A DNA stretch of 64,000 nt from Mytilus edulis (taxonomy: Eukaryota > Mollusca > Bivalvia > Mytilida > Mytilidae). The notes under the pieces were generated by a model, which saw only the letters and a list, made by a program, of their open reading frames with translations, was not told where the DNA came from and did no database searches. Shown here one piece after another: positions 1-13,300 of this stretch. Position numbers and translations under genes: made by a program. The stretch lies in the NCBI RefSeq assembly GCF_963676685.1, contig NC_092346.1:44575289-44639288 (forward strand), written 5' to 3'. Positions within the stretch are counted from its first letter, which is position 1; each line of letters opens with the position of its first letter.

Positions 1-3000
1 GCTGGAAGATCTGGAAAGGCAATCACATTTTTCACAGAAGATGATAAGATAAATTTAAGAAGGTATTGTCTATAAATTCTGTGTTATTTTTCACTTTGAA
101 TGTGAATATTCAAGAATTGATTGTCAGAGAGACAACTATTCACAAGAGTCGAAATGACACAGAAATTTTAAAACAACTATATATGGTCCTACAGCCCTCC
201 ACAATGAGCAAAGTCAATACTATAGACCACAGTGATTGGGAAGGACGTGCGCCCTGCGCCTATAGCGCATATTGACAATAAATGGCGCATACAGTGACAA
301 ATGTAAGCGCCCACGTGGCGCACAATATTTTTCACTTCGTTTCGAAACGTTTATATATCATCAAATGAATTTCCGATCGTGTTCCGTGCGCCATGTGTAT
401 GTACACAACTGCGTAATGTTCCTCCAATAATAGGAGCACCTATATATTTTTGGGACGTCTCGGGTGTTTCCCTATGATAATAGAACCATGCGATGTAACA
501 TCTCGGGTGTTTTCCTATTGTAATAATAGAACCATGCGGTCTAACTGATAACCCGAAAAACGTAATTAAGCATCATTCATGATATATATTTTTTTGTAAA
601 CAACTTTACATTTGTGAAATTTGGCTAGTACAGACGAGATCTAACTCTAATAATAATCTCATGTAGTTTAGCTTGTTATTATTTCGATTAAAGAACCCGA
701 AAGACTTTTTAGGAATATAGTTTTTGTCTCCATAAAAGACGCTTTATTGTCCTTGTCATTTTTTGGTCTTTGGCTCGTTTTGACATTTTGCAAACATGAC
801 TTCAGCGATTTGTTGTTTTGTTCTATGAATTAATGGTACTCTATACTGTTATTCTTGTCACCGTGATGACGTTTTAATAATACAAGAAGTGCAGAGGAAA
901 TGCCTGAAATGTCCTCTGATACGGAACGTCTGGAATAAGTATGGTATCGACGAAGACCCAAATTTAATGTACAAAAAAAAACCCATGAACATGAACAAGG
1001 CAACAGTACCAGTTTAAACATTGTAAATAAAGGTTAACTTAATTACAATGTATTGTTGGGGTTGGAAGAAGTTATTGTATATTCATTGAAATTGAAATTA
1101 CAAAATCACAGGAACAATATCAATGATTTTATTTAAAATCATAAAGGTAAGTACCAACACCTCTTTGCCAAAATATACTGATACTTTTTTTTTTTTTTTT
1201 TACAGAAGTCAATTCAAAGGGCCCACTAATTTGACAACATGGCCCATTATTTTTTAAAATGGCACATTGAATTCATTTTTGAGGGGCCCTGGGCCCATAG
1301 TAAAAAAAACCTTCCAGATCACTGAGACCATTCTATTAAAGTCCATGTTGGTCCTACAGCTTCTCATACATTCAAGTATTGCTCTCGAAACTTTGGGTTT
1401 ACATGTTCCTTATGAAGGTAAATCCAGAAAGGCACTTCAAATGCACAAAATTTCAGAAGTGTTGATTTCATTTTACAGTAAAAATTTGCGTAAGTAAAAT
1501 ATAAGACTCATATTACTGTTCATACTTAATTTCAACATGGAAAAGGTGTTTTAATATTTTGGGAAATAGTTATAAATTCCATTTTAAGCATGCTTGGCTA
1601 TATCAGCAATCAGTATGTGATGATAGAGCTTGAGGTGAGTTGAGATCAGAAATGAACAAATCTTGCTACAATGATGTTTGAATTGATCATCTTGATTATT
1701 TTTTTCAGTATAGCAAATATAATGGTCGAAGCAGGATGTCCAGTTCCACCTTATATGTTACAGATGAAAAAGCCTACAAAGTAAGTAAAGATACATGGAT
1801 AGACTTGTCTGCCATGGAATACTGGAAAAAAAAATATATGGAAACAGTTTGATGTATTTATTTGACATGTTACGTGCATTAAATGTCACTTGGTTCATTC
1901 TGCAATCAAGCTTTTGGACACCAAGCTAAAATACCAAATCAAGGGCTTAATTGCGGTAAGTTCCTTTTGAAAATACTTTTAAATCACCATCTTTATAATG
2001 TATGAATGAGACAACTTACAAGGCATTTTCTAATACAATTTATATTTTAAAGGACCATAATAACTTTATCACTCAACGTTAAGTTTTTTATAACTTAATA
2101 TCAATCTATCAAAAAGTGCAAATGTGAAAATGCATACAAGACAGTTAATCAAATAATTCATCATTTCTAGGGGAATAAATCCCAATATTTTTATCAATCA
2201 ATACAGGTTTCAAACTCAATCAAGATATCATTGGTTTAAACCTTTCATATAAATTTAATCAAAAGCTTCATAATTTTGACACCTTATCTAGAACTGACTT
2301 AAAGAACAATCAGTGAAAATAGAAAACTTTTTATGTCTCCGTCATAAGTGTATGTTTCAAACATTTTATATCCTTTGTACAAACCAAAAAAGACGTAAAG
2401 TAAACAATTTGACATTTTATGATTTATAGGAAAAAAAGAAGAAGATTAGCTAAACGAGTACCAGAAAGGGAACATATTTCAACTGCACTGAAAGCAGATT
2501 TGGAAAAGGCAAAGAAGAAAAGGTATGCCTCTGTTTATTAAAATGTCTCTTTCTTTAGAGTCTAATGATTAGATATGAAAGTGAAATGATAAATGCCATC
2601 AATGTGTTTGTCCACCTTGTATAAATAAACCTGTTACAACATACTTTACATCAATGATTTAACCCTCGTTTACATCTTAAACTTGCTGAGGCATGCTCAA
2701 GGATTACTAAAGGCACACAGACAAACATCCATAAATGTGTCTCTCCACCTTGTAAACCTTGTAAATAAACGTTTTAACACTGAGCCATGATTAATCTGTT
2801 TTATTACATTGGTTGCTATGCTATGAATTACATTGATTTCCCAGTTAAAACCGATAATTTCACATGTGAAATAAACGTGGTTATTTCACTCTCTGACGTC
2901 ATACAACAATAGGCGTTGTCAAGATGTTGATAACAGCGGATCATAACAAATTGTGAATGCGTAGAAAAAAGATATAGTTCCTTACATATTTTACATTAAT

Positions 3001-4274
3001 TTCTTTAAAAAAAAGCCATTTGCCAATGTAATAAAAAGAAGAACTAATTAAAGAATTCAAATATCGAAAAATATTCAACTTGTGACCGAACAACACTGAT
3101 AATTAACTCAAGCTCTACGCGCATTCGTGAATTAATGTGTTGTTTGGTCACACGTTGAATATTTTTCTCTATTTGAATTCTTAGATTAGTTATTCTATAA
3201 TTCCAGTTAAAAAAAAAAAATACAAAATTTATTGTATATGATGTATTACCTAATTTGATATTTAAAATCTGACCTCAGCAAGGACTTTAAAATTTAATTA
3301 TTGGACTATCAATGGATAGTTCTGATAATTCATGAGTAATCATGTAAGATTTTTTTTCTCTTACGATTATCAATTAAATTTTTGAGGAACCCTTTTCAAG
3401 TGCCTTCTACATTCCTTATTACTACTTCATTTGTTAATCTTTGGATTAAACGGAAGCAAACATGAATAAAGAGACCAATTTACATCAAAAACATACCATG
3501 TAATGAAATAGAAATTCATATGTACCAGTATTAAAACAACTTGAACAACAATTTCTGAAGGTTAATAGGACAGCTAACTTGTGGTTATTATTAACTAAGA
3601 GGAGTTGTGCAGGCTTGATATTGTAATTGCTACAAATGACAGTTTAGGAAATTATTTTTCTATAATGAAAAGAATATATAAAACAATATATCAGTGTTTC
3701 TCTTACTTTTCCTTACAACAAAATGTAGGTAAGATTATTTTTGATTACAACGTAAAGAGCATACCCGTAGCCAGGGGGGTTCGGACAAACTCCCCTTTGA
3801 AATCAAATAAGCACTGTTAAAGTCAACGTTTTGTTCAAATTGTGACTGTTAAAGTCGAGTTCATGAGTCCAACGAACCCCCCCTTGGAAATTCCTGGCTT
3901 CAGGCCTGAAGAGTTTTGTCCTGGTGAGAGCCTTTTCCATCGTTAAATTTTCATCCATAGAGATCCCTGCATGTTCTTCAGTTCCAATGTTATTTTATGG
4001 GGTGATATTGTTTATTTTCAGGGATATCATCCGCAAAGTGAAATTACAGAAGATAGAAGGTTCTACAATTGATAAAAAGAAATTACGAAGACTTAAAGCA
4101 AAATCCAAAAATAAGTCAGATGTAGATAATAAAAATCCAACAACTCAAAAGGGGAAAAAGAAAACTCCAAAAGAAGCAGCAGAGATGAAGAGATCAAAAC
4201 AAAACATTTCACCAAATGAAAAAGTGAAGAAGTTTAAACAAAAAAAGAAAAACAAATTAAAAAATTCTAAATGA
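1..4274 (+). CDS. ddx52: DDX52 (Rok1-type DEAD-box RNA helicase), 3' part only
   Basis: Exons 1-62, 1709-1780, 2430-2522 and 4022-4274 (stop TGA 4272-4274) join in frame to 159 residues; the gene continues off the left edge. The first exon reads AGRSGKAITFFTEDDK, the end of helicase motif VI and the strand after it. The second reads IANIMVEAGCPVPPYM and the third continues with a basic stretch containing PEREHIST; this combination is characteristic of the C-terminal tail of DDX52/Rok1. The last exon is a very Lys-rich tail (about 84 residues), longer than the tail I recall for vertebrate DDX52. All donors are GT and acceptors AG, and phases agree. Family role: ATP-dependent RNA helicase acting in the nucleolus in small-subunit rRNA maturation. 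The catalytic Q, DEAD and SAT motifs lie outside the window. Possible polyA signals are ATTAAA near 4530 and AATAAA 4834-4839; neither is certain. Confidence 0.93.
2795..2995. repeat. Dispersed ~200-bp repeat, inverted copy at 52290-52475
   Basis: Lies in the last ddx52 intron. It includes the palindromes TTTCACATGTGAAA and TGACGTCA. A reverse-complement copy with few differences is found at 52290-52475. It is followed at once by the hairpin at 3042-3190. No coding sequence is seen in it; the family was not identified. Confidence 0.7.
3042..3190. repeat. Foldback (hairpin) element, ~60-bp arms
   Basis: The left arm (AACTAATTAAAGAATTC onward) and the right arm are near-perfect reverse complements around a short loop containing CTCTACGCGCATTC. 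It lies in the last ddx52 intron. It resembles a foldback MITE; no target duplication was established. Confidence 0.75.
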
Positions 4275-4541
4275 TCTTGAAATATTTGTTGAATTTTATT
4301 TCGACCTTGTTCATTGGGATAGTTAAGTGATATCAGAATGTCATTTACAAATTAAAAGGGCTCCAATCAATATTGCAATATTTCTTCTGAGTAAAACAAA
4401 TACTTATTTATTTTTTGTTGGTCCTACAAATGGTTCAACCAATTAATTCATAATAATGTACTTTACATTATATTGTTTTCTGCAAGTATGTATATCTTTT
4501 GTTTATTCAAATGCCATTTCAGAGTAAACATTAAATCATCT

Positions 4542-4772
4542 AGGGGCATTAAGTTTTTCTGTCTGCGTTCCGCTTCAGGTTAAAGTTTTTGGTTAAATTT
4601 TTGGTCAAGGTAGTTTTTGATGAAGTTGAACCAACTTGAAACTAAGTACATATCTTCCCTTTGGTATGATTTTTCTAATTGTAATGCCCAATTAGAGTTT
4701 TGACCAATCCACTAAACTTTAGAAAATGATAGTGCCAGTGGGGCATCTGTTTGCTTTGGAAACATTCTTGTT
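4542..4772 (-). repeat. Dispersed element family B (TGTGTCCATAGTACACGG type), copy 1
   Basis: Reverse-strand copy running from ...AACAAGAATGTT... at the right to ...GGGGCATTA at the left. The same ~280-bp sequence occurs at 21577, 22851, 30743, 46346, 54772 and 58499. The family has a conserved head, a core with ATTAGAAAGATCATATCAT, and a tail of CAGACGGACGAACG-like short repeats ending in GGGGCATAA. Confidence 0.75.
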
Positions 4773-5188
4773 TAATACAGTCATGGCTAAATAAGGTATT
4801 TTTAGTGTTTCGTTGGTATTCTTCTTGTTAATGAATAAAACGATGATGATGGTTGAAGTTAAATGTCCATCAGCAAATGTTGTATGCATATCAAGATGAA
4901 AACACGATAATGAAATATATTTGTTTATATAGATTAGACCGTTGGTTTTCCCGTTTGAATGGTTTTACACTAGTAATTTTGGGGCCCTTTATAGCTTGTT
5001 GTTCGGTGTGAGCCAAGGCTCCATGTTGAAGGCCGTACTTTAACCTATAATGGTTTACTTTTTAAATTGTTATTTGTATGGAGAGTTGTCTCATTGGCAC
5101 TCACACCACATCTTCCTATATCTATATATGAACCCTGTTTTGAACAAGACCAACACACTGACCTGGATTTTTATATGCTAGTGGACTA

Positions 5189-5366
5189 CAGTGTAACTTG
5201 TGTTATCCGACACACTGGCGGACCAGAAAAAAAATGTTGGATTGAGCAAGGTGTCAGAATACTCAGTTTTTTTCTGCAAGGATAGGCATATTTTGGGACT
5301 TTGAAAATGTGTCAGTTAAAGTAGGATGTTGGAATACTCAGGTGTCTGATTAGGCAGGTTACACTG
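5189..5366. mobile_element. TA-flanked MITE, TIR CAGTGTAACTTG / CAGGTTACACTG
   Basis: The ends are CAGTGTAACTTG at the left and CAGGTTACACTG at the right, flanked on both sides by TA (5187-5188 and 5367-5368). This is the termini/target pattern of Tc1/mariner-pogo group elements. There is no transposase, so it is non-autonomous. A related element lies at 24542-24718. Confidence 0.75.
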
Positions 5367-5879
5367 TACGTAACTGACTTAGGAACATTCCAAGGAAAAC
5401 GATACTCTGCACCTGAGCCTACAAGTCTGCTATAACTCCTGAATTTTTAGCTTATAGGATCAACAGCAAATACCTATTTCAAGTCATTGGTTGGATCTGG
5501 TCAAAGAATTGAACTCACAACCCTTTGCAGACTAGGCAAGCAAAAAACCAACTAGGTTGTATAAATTTAAAGAATATGTTAATGAGACATCAAGCCAACA
5601 ACATAGAATCTAGAGACCGTCATGAGGAATTCAACTCTATTTGTATATATGTTAAGCTCTTGATCACCTTAAGCCCAGAAAAGTATTGAAAATATTCAAC
5701 TTAAAGACTATTAATATCTGCCAGTGGATAGTTGTCTCATTGGCAATCATACCACATCTTCTTTTTTATATACTTAATTCTCCAAATAAAAAACAACATG
5801 AATGAATTAATATGATTGCATGTGAACCTGCAAATATTTCAACACATAATATGACTCTAATCTATTATAGTCTAAACAT

Positions 5880-6203
5880 ATTTGTTTATAGTGGATTGGG
5901 AAACAAGTTTTGCAACTTATATTAATCCCTTTCCACTTTGCGGGTGCGAGTTGTGCCTTGTATTCTTTTTCGAAATCTACAAGGGTGTCTTTTACGTGCA
6001 AGAGATATGGCTCTCTCTTAACATGGGTCAGCCATTTATCATCCCCTTCCGACGGAATATCATCGTTACCTCAAGACCATACTCCAAATGGTGTCAAGGG
6101 AGAGCCGAAAATTCATTCCCTGAAATTTTCATCCCGGAACAGGAATCGAACAAAGATACTTTGTGTTTGTAGTTTGATGCACTAACCACTACACCACGGC
6201 TCC
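5880..6203 (-). mobile_element. tRNA-derived SINE
   Basis: Read on the minus strand from 6203, it begins with a tRNA-like head: GGAGCCGTGGTGTAGTGG (box A region), then GTTCGATTCC (box B). A long body follows, including CACGTAAAAGACACCCTTG, and it runs out near 5880. The two-part pol III promoter and non-coding body define a SINE. The body resembles cores shared by many mollusc SINEs (from memory; a Repbase/Dfam search would decide the family). Overlapping short open frames here are not genes. Confidence 0.75.
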
Positions 6204-7200
6204 AATCTGTGTAGGTGTAATAAAAAAAGGATGCTAGGTTTGATGATCATCATTGTATATTTTGGGACTTAAATGAAAAGAGAAATTACAAATTTTATGG
6301 AAGACTATATCTTCCTCCTGTTGTCTTATGCATAATTTAACCACAGTCTATGATGAGGTTTTTATGAAGAGGTAGTTTAAAGATTTTTGTAACAATGGCT
6401 TCTTGTTAAGTTCTGTGTTGGCAAATATCTTGAACTTGGTTATGCTCCAAATTTTTTTCTAAGACATAGAATAAGAGGGGATAAAATTGAGAAATATGAG
6501 CTAATTGATGATAAAAGTCAATTTTATCTTCATGCTTGCAACTTAAAAAAAATAAATACCAACTGAAAGAAAAAGCAAAACACTCAATCAGACAAAAAGT
6601 TTTATTTAGAGTCGATAAAATTAAAACTTGTACAAAATAAGCTTTGTATGACTTTCAAAATCGACTATATATCTCATCACACAAACAACTATATGACTCT
6701 CATAATTATCGATCAACTAGAAGAATCTATCACTCTCAATAACATTCATGACAGATTATAATATATGTCAGCACATCTTAAATCAAAACAGGAACAAATT
6801 CAAATCCACGGGCCATTAAAGCATTTTAAAATGTTATCAACAAATATGATTTGTTATTCCTTATATGACAAACATGTTTTTTATAAAAAAAAGCCATCAA
6901 AAATCCATAACAAAAATGTAAAAAACAATCCGTACAATGGTTGGAATTCCATAAAAAAATCAGTAGAGTGTAATAATATTGTTCCTTATCTGAAATTATT
7001 TATTATGCTAATATTGATCTCTATACACCAACAAAAAATTGACAAAAACCATATCACTACATAAGCACTATCGATGCTATGAATCAGCCAATCTTAAAAT
7101 TAATCTTAAATAAATGTACCAATGTGGTGGTAGATGATTAAAATAGTGTTTTATTCCTTTAGAAAGTCATTTACACATGTATGGTTTTGGGTGTTTGTCT

Positions 7201-7206
7201 TTTATT
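7201..7206 (-). promoter_or_regulatory. Candidate polyadenylation signal of dmac2l
   Basis: AATAAA on the minus strand, about 135 nt beyond the dmac2l stop codon at 7341-7343. Position and sequence are typical of a 3' UTR end; it is the first canonical hexamer I see after the stop. Confidence 0.5.
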
Positions 7207-7340
7207 CAGAATTCTGTCCCATCTAAACATCCAGAACAGTGACATAGGTATAGGATATCTTCATATCTTATATGGAATCCTATGTAATTATCTTAACAAT
7301 AGTATATACATGTATATAATTTTCAGACACATTTAATTTC

Positions 7341-10300
7341 TTATTGTTTAAATAGTTCTGTGTCACATTTAGGCAGAGCATCCTTAAACAAATCTAGTAA
7401 TGGCTTCTTATGCTTTTCTTCTAAATTTGGCAGGTCATTTATTATCAATTTTTTCAGGTTCCTGTCAAGAAAAAAACAACAACATGAGCAACACTATTAA
7501 TTCTTATTATAAACCAGATGCTCCGCAGGGCGTAGCTTTATACGACCGCAGAGGTTGAACCATGAACGGTTGGGGCAAGTATGGACACAACATTCAAGCT
7601 GGATTCAGCTCTAAATTTGGATTGTGATTAAAAAGTTGACACAGCATAGGTTTCTGACACAGAATGAATGTGTTCTAATGAACTTAAAATTTTTGTTTTC
7701 TCTTAGAGCAATTCACTATGCTGTTGAATATTAATCCTCTCAAAAAAATGTTTGAAGAAATTTTCTTTTTTATTTATGAAATTTCAAATGAGAAAAATTG
7801 AACCCAATTTTTTTAATCACATGATCATCCCCCTTTCCCTTATTCCAAAACTAATCTCAATTAAAATTTCTAATGGAGTTTGCAACAATAACTACTCATT
7901 TAAATACATCATAAAATATTAAGATGTAAAAAAACTGCTTGTTATCACTGAATGGTAAAGATTATTTTAATTTATCAGTTGGTAGTAAAAAGTGAATATA
8001 CATTGTATATTGTATATAACAAAGATTTAAGTTGATTCTGGACAAAGAAAGATAACTCCAATTAAAAAAAAATCTTGCTATTGCACAATATTTTGCAATT
8101 AGATATTTCTTGCTTACTATTCTGGACAAAGAAAGATAACTCTAATTAAAAAAAATTTGCTATTTCACAATATTGTGCAATTAGATATTTCTTGCCATTG
8201 CGCAATACTGTGCAATTGAAAAGACTTGCTATTGCACAATACTTAATATAATAATTTTAGATCCTGATTTGGACCAACTTGAAAACTGGGCCCATAATAA
8301 AAAATCTAAGTACATTTTTGGATTCAGCATATCAAAGAACCCCAAGATTTCAATTTTTGTTAAAATCAGACTAAGTTTAATTTTGGACCCTTTGGACTTT
8401 AGTGTAGACCAATTTGAAAACAGGACCAAAAATGAAGAATCTACATACACAGTTAGATTTGGTATATCAAAGAACCCCATTTATTCAATTTTTGATGAAA
8501 TCAAACAAAGTTTAATTTTGGACCCCGATTTGGACCAACTTGAAAACTGGGCCAATAATCAAGAATCTAAGTACATTTTTAGATTCAGCATATCAAAGAA
8601 CCTAACTGATTCATTTTTTGTCAAAATCAAACTAAGTTTAATTTTGGACCCTTTGGACCTTAATGTAGACCAATTTGAAAACGGGACCAAAAGTTAAGAA
8701 TCTACATACACAGTCATGACAGTTAGATTCGGCATATCAAAGAACCCCAATTATTTAATTTTGATGAAATCAAACAAAGTTTAATTTTGGACCCTTTGGG
8801 CCCATTATTCTGTTGGGACCAAAACTCCCAAAATCAATACCAACCTTCCTTTTATGGTCATAAACCTTGTGTTTAAATTTCATAGATTTCTATTTACTTA
8901 TACTAACGTTATGGTGCGAAAACCAAGAAAAATGCTTATTTGGGTCCCTTTTTGACCCCTAATTCCTAAACTGTTGGGACCTAAACTCCCAAAATCAATA
9001 CCAACCTTCCTTTTGTAGTCATTAACATTGTGTTTAAATTTCATTGATTTCTATTTACTTAAACTAAAGTTATTGTGCGAAAACCAAGAATAATGCTTAT
9101 TTGGGCCCTTTTTTGGCCCCTAATTCCTAAACTGTTGAAACCAAAACTCCCAAAATCAATCCCAACCGTTCTTTTGTGGTCATAAACCTTGTGTCAAAAT
9201 TTCATAGATTTCTATTAACTTAAACTAAAGTTATAGTGCGAAAACCAAGAAAATGCTTATTTGGGCCCTTTTTGGCCCCTAATTCCTAAAATGTTGGGAC
9301 CAAAACTCCCAAAATCAATACCAACCTTCCTTTTGTGGTCATAAACCTTGTGTTAAAATTTCATAGATTTCCATTCACTTTTACTAAAGTTAGAGTGCGA
9401 AAACTAAAAGTATTCGGACGACGACGCCAACGTGATAGCAATATACGACGAAAAATTTTTCAAATTTTGCGGTCGTATAAAAAATATATAGGATGACGAT
9501 GGAAGGAAAATAAAAGAAAATATTGAACTATTTTTAAATATTTACTTGATTTCCCTGACTCAGATCCTGTGGTTCATTTAAGGAATGACTGATATATTTT
9601 TTCTGTCTATGAAGAAATAACATACAAAATTTGGTGCACACTAAGTAACGCGAATAGCGGGTTATTTAACAGTGTGCACCACATTTTTTATGTTATTTCA
9701 AATAGACAGAAAAAATATTACAGTCATTTCTTATAATTTAATTCTAAATTCATTTAAAACCATAGAAAACAATGAAAAAACGTTGATGACGTCACAGTCA
9801 CATGACAAAATTATGTCTATGGGTTAATAAGGAAATTACATCAGCCAATCAGAAGACGCGTTACATCCAAAATTAAATTATTGGTTCATATCTTTATTTT
9901 ATTAAATTGTTTTTTAATTTAGGCAGTTGTTTTTCTTTTTTGAATTGTTTGACATTTGGTCATACCATGCCTGGGACATTTAAAGCTCATGATATAAAAT
10001 TGTTAGCTCCTTTTTGAATGCAATATAGTTGTCGCATTGGCAATCTTACCACATCTCTTTATTCTTAAATAAATATTACCAGTAATGTGTAAAAGTATAA
10101 GGATGAAGGTATTTTATTTTTTTTAAATGTAATGCTTACTGTTTATAAAAAGTACAAAAAATTTGGTTTGTAATTATTCAGAAATGATGATCCTTAATGA
10201 AAATTGGAGATTGTGTTCCTAATTCGGCTTATTGTATAATACCTGTCAGAATCTGTTTTAACATTCATTTCTTTTCAGACATTTCATATGAAAAATTCAA

Positions 10301-13300
10301 AGATTTTCAAATGCTTATACACAGTGATACATGTGTTTCTCTAATTCTATGGAAATATATCCCTTTCTGAACCCATTGTATAAAATTTTTTAATCAACTT
10401 GTGGTTGCCGGTAATCTCAGAAGATGATTGGCTGAGTTTAAGGGTCATAACCTTTCTCAGCTCACTGAATGAATCAAAATGTTCTAACAGGTGTTAATGA
10501 AATTGACAACTTCGTGCAAAGTGGAAGGCACTCAAAGGGGATTTTTGTTTAGAAAAAAAGGAAATATTATCTTTTAATCATTAGACAAACAGATTATTAC
10601 ATAGTTACGCGTGGATTATCAGATTTATCCAATCACGATAGTTAAATTATAAATTATAAATAAAAATTGATAATTTAACTATCTCGATTGGATAAATCCG
10701 ATAATCCACGGGTATCAATGTAATAATCTATATACATGTATCTCAGATATTTTGTATACAATTCATTATTATGAATTTCCTATTATAAATAACTTCAATT
10801 TAAAAAAAATAATAGAATGCTAAATTCAAGAAAAAACCATTCTTAAAACAATTCATAATACTGAATGAGAAAAAAGTTTAAAAAAAAACATAAGTGCCTG
10901 TGTATTCTGCCATACTTACACAAGTTCTGTAATGGGTATCAACCCTTCAGATGTGACATATCTACAGCTACTGATCTGTAGGTGTTCCAAAGTACTCTTA
11001 ATTTCAGGTAAATATGCTATACAACTGTCACACAAATATTTACAATTGTGTATTACAATTTTCTTTACATGCTTACAGTTATCTGAAATACAAAATATGT
11101 ATATAAATTTTAACAATTTAAGTACATGCAATTTGACATTACTTATTCCATTTTAATAGACACAATTTTCCTTTTCAGATTATGAGATATTCATCTAGAA
11201 TTGATTTAACCCTAGATATGAGTTTTGTGTATTATGCATACCTTATTTTATAACAATACATTTCAATTTTAGAAGCATAGCCTATAGTTCAGATTTCCAT
11301 TCTCAATTTCATTATATTGTAGAAAACTCAGAAGAATGAACAAAAATATAAAGAAGTGCAGCTATTTGTAAAAGTGACCACACCCATATTGCATGAAATT
11401 TTATTGGCTAACTGATAGTACATTCAAATACAACATTAACCAGATGCTGCGCAGGGTGCAGCTTTATACGACCGCAGAACTGTTGGGGCAAGTATGGACA
11501 CTACATTCAAGCTGGATACAGCTCTGAATTTGGATTGTGATTAAATAGTTGACACAGCATAGGTTACTGACACAGAATGAATGTGGTCTAATGAACTTAA
11601 AATTATTTTTTTTGCTTTTGAGAAATTCACTATGCTGTTAAATATTAATCCTCTCAAAAAAAAATATTTGAAGAAATTTTCTTTTTAATTTCTGAAATCT
11701 GAAATGAGGAAACTTTAACCCCCCCCCCCCCCCCAATTTTTGTTCACCTCCCCCTTTCCCTTATTCCAAAAATGATCTCAATTCAAATTTCTAATGAAGT
11801 TTGCAACAATAACTACTCATTAAAATACATCATAAAATATTAAAATATAAAATGTCATACAGTCATGGTTAAAATTAGTATTTATTAATAGTAACTTCAT
11901 AAATGGGGAATGTGTCCAAAGGGACACAGATGATGCCCCCATTAGCATATAACACTATAAAGGGACATAACTCAAGAACTGTAAAAGTGAAGCTGCCAAA
12001 AAATGAACTTAAACTGAGTTTACAGGCAATACAGCATTATATACACATGTCATTAAATTTAGTTAAGACAAACTTAAGTTAAGAGAACAGAAACTAAAAT
12101 ATTCTTCAATATTTCCACTTTTAAAGGGGCATAACCCTAGAATGGTAATCAAAGTGCTTGTAATCACTGATTGCTTTTATTTATCAGTTGGTAGTAAAGT
12201 GAATATTACATTGTATATTGTATATAGCATTGATTTAAGTTGATTCCACTACTATTCTGGACAAAAAAAGATAACTCCAATTTTCAAAGATTTCATAAAG
12301 CATTAGTTTAAGGTGATTCAACAACCATTTTAGACAAAGAAAGAAAACTTCAATTTATTGTCTTGAAACTACAAAAATGCTTGTTTTTTGGACCCTTTGT
12401 TGCCTTTTATTCCTAGTCTGTTTGCCCCATAACCCTTACAATATATCATAACCTTCTACTTATGGTATTAAACATTGTGGAACAATTTCAGAACAATTGA
12501 AATACTTTACACAACTTATTGTCCTGACACTAGATAAATGCTTGTTTTGGGCCCCTTTGGGCCCCTAATTCCTAAACCTTAGGGACCATAATCCCCAAAA
12601 TCAATCCCTAGCTTCCTTTTGTGGTTATAAACATTGTTTAAAAATCTTATTGATTTCTATTTACTTATACTCAAGTTATTATCCGGAAACCATCCTTCTT
12701 CGGACGAGGCTGACGACAATGTGATACCAATATACGACTGCAAAAATTTTGCGATCGTATAAAAACTTGAATTTCATTATAATATAACAATTTTGATGTC
12801 ACACTAAGTCATCAAATATTAAATGCTTACAGCATAAAAATTCATAAAATGTAACACAACATAACTATACATACGTAAATGTGGAAATCCTTTTAACATA
12901 ACAGTTGAGTCTGTCATGTCAATTTCTTCTATTTTATACTTATCAAAATTTGATGATGGCAATGCATTATACTCTAAAATATGATTATCGTGACCTTGAA
13001 ACTTGATGGTAGCACCACATTTCATCAGCCATTCAGCACAATTTCTATCTGGACCAACTAACTTATGTCGATCAATATCAAACCTAAAAAAAGTTATTTA
13101 AAACCGTAAAACAATAATCAATGGAGCTAAGAATAATAATAATAGCTAATAATTTTTGGTCGAAAACACACTTTACATCATAATTTTAAAGGATTTGGTA
13201 GAGATGAAAACAATATCCAACCTAAAACAGAAAATATTATTGTAAACCATAAAACAAAAAGTCAATAGAGCTGAAAACCATTCTATTTGACTAAAAACAC

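Larger units (their letters stand above)
4275..7340. other. Convergent intergenic region ddx52 / dmac2l
   Basis: No conserved coding sequence was recognised. It holds a fragment of a dispersed element (4542-4772), a TA-flanked MITE (5189-5366), a tRNA-headed SINE (5880-6203) and two copies of a short dispersed motif around GTTGTCTCATTGGC (5040-5125 and 5718-5765). From about 6210 to 7200 the sequence is AT-rich with nothing recognisable; an open frame at 6765-7064 has only low-complexity Lys/Asn-rich composition. Confidence 0.7.

Noticed and set aside
3605..3820. 71-codon open frame in the last ddx52 intron
   Set aside because: No conservation recognised and not needed for the ddx52 phase.
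5882..6185. Overlapping 96- and 91-codon open frames
   Set aside because: They lie inside a tRNA-headed SINE, antisense to it.
8269..8697. 142-codon open frame, nearly repeated at 32834-33262 on the other strand
   Set aside because: It reads through the ~120-bp internal repeats of family A elements; the protein is just the repeat translated, with no domain, and the frame is broken in the other copies.
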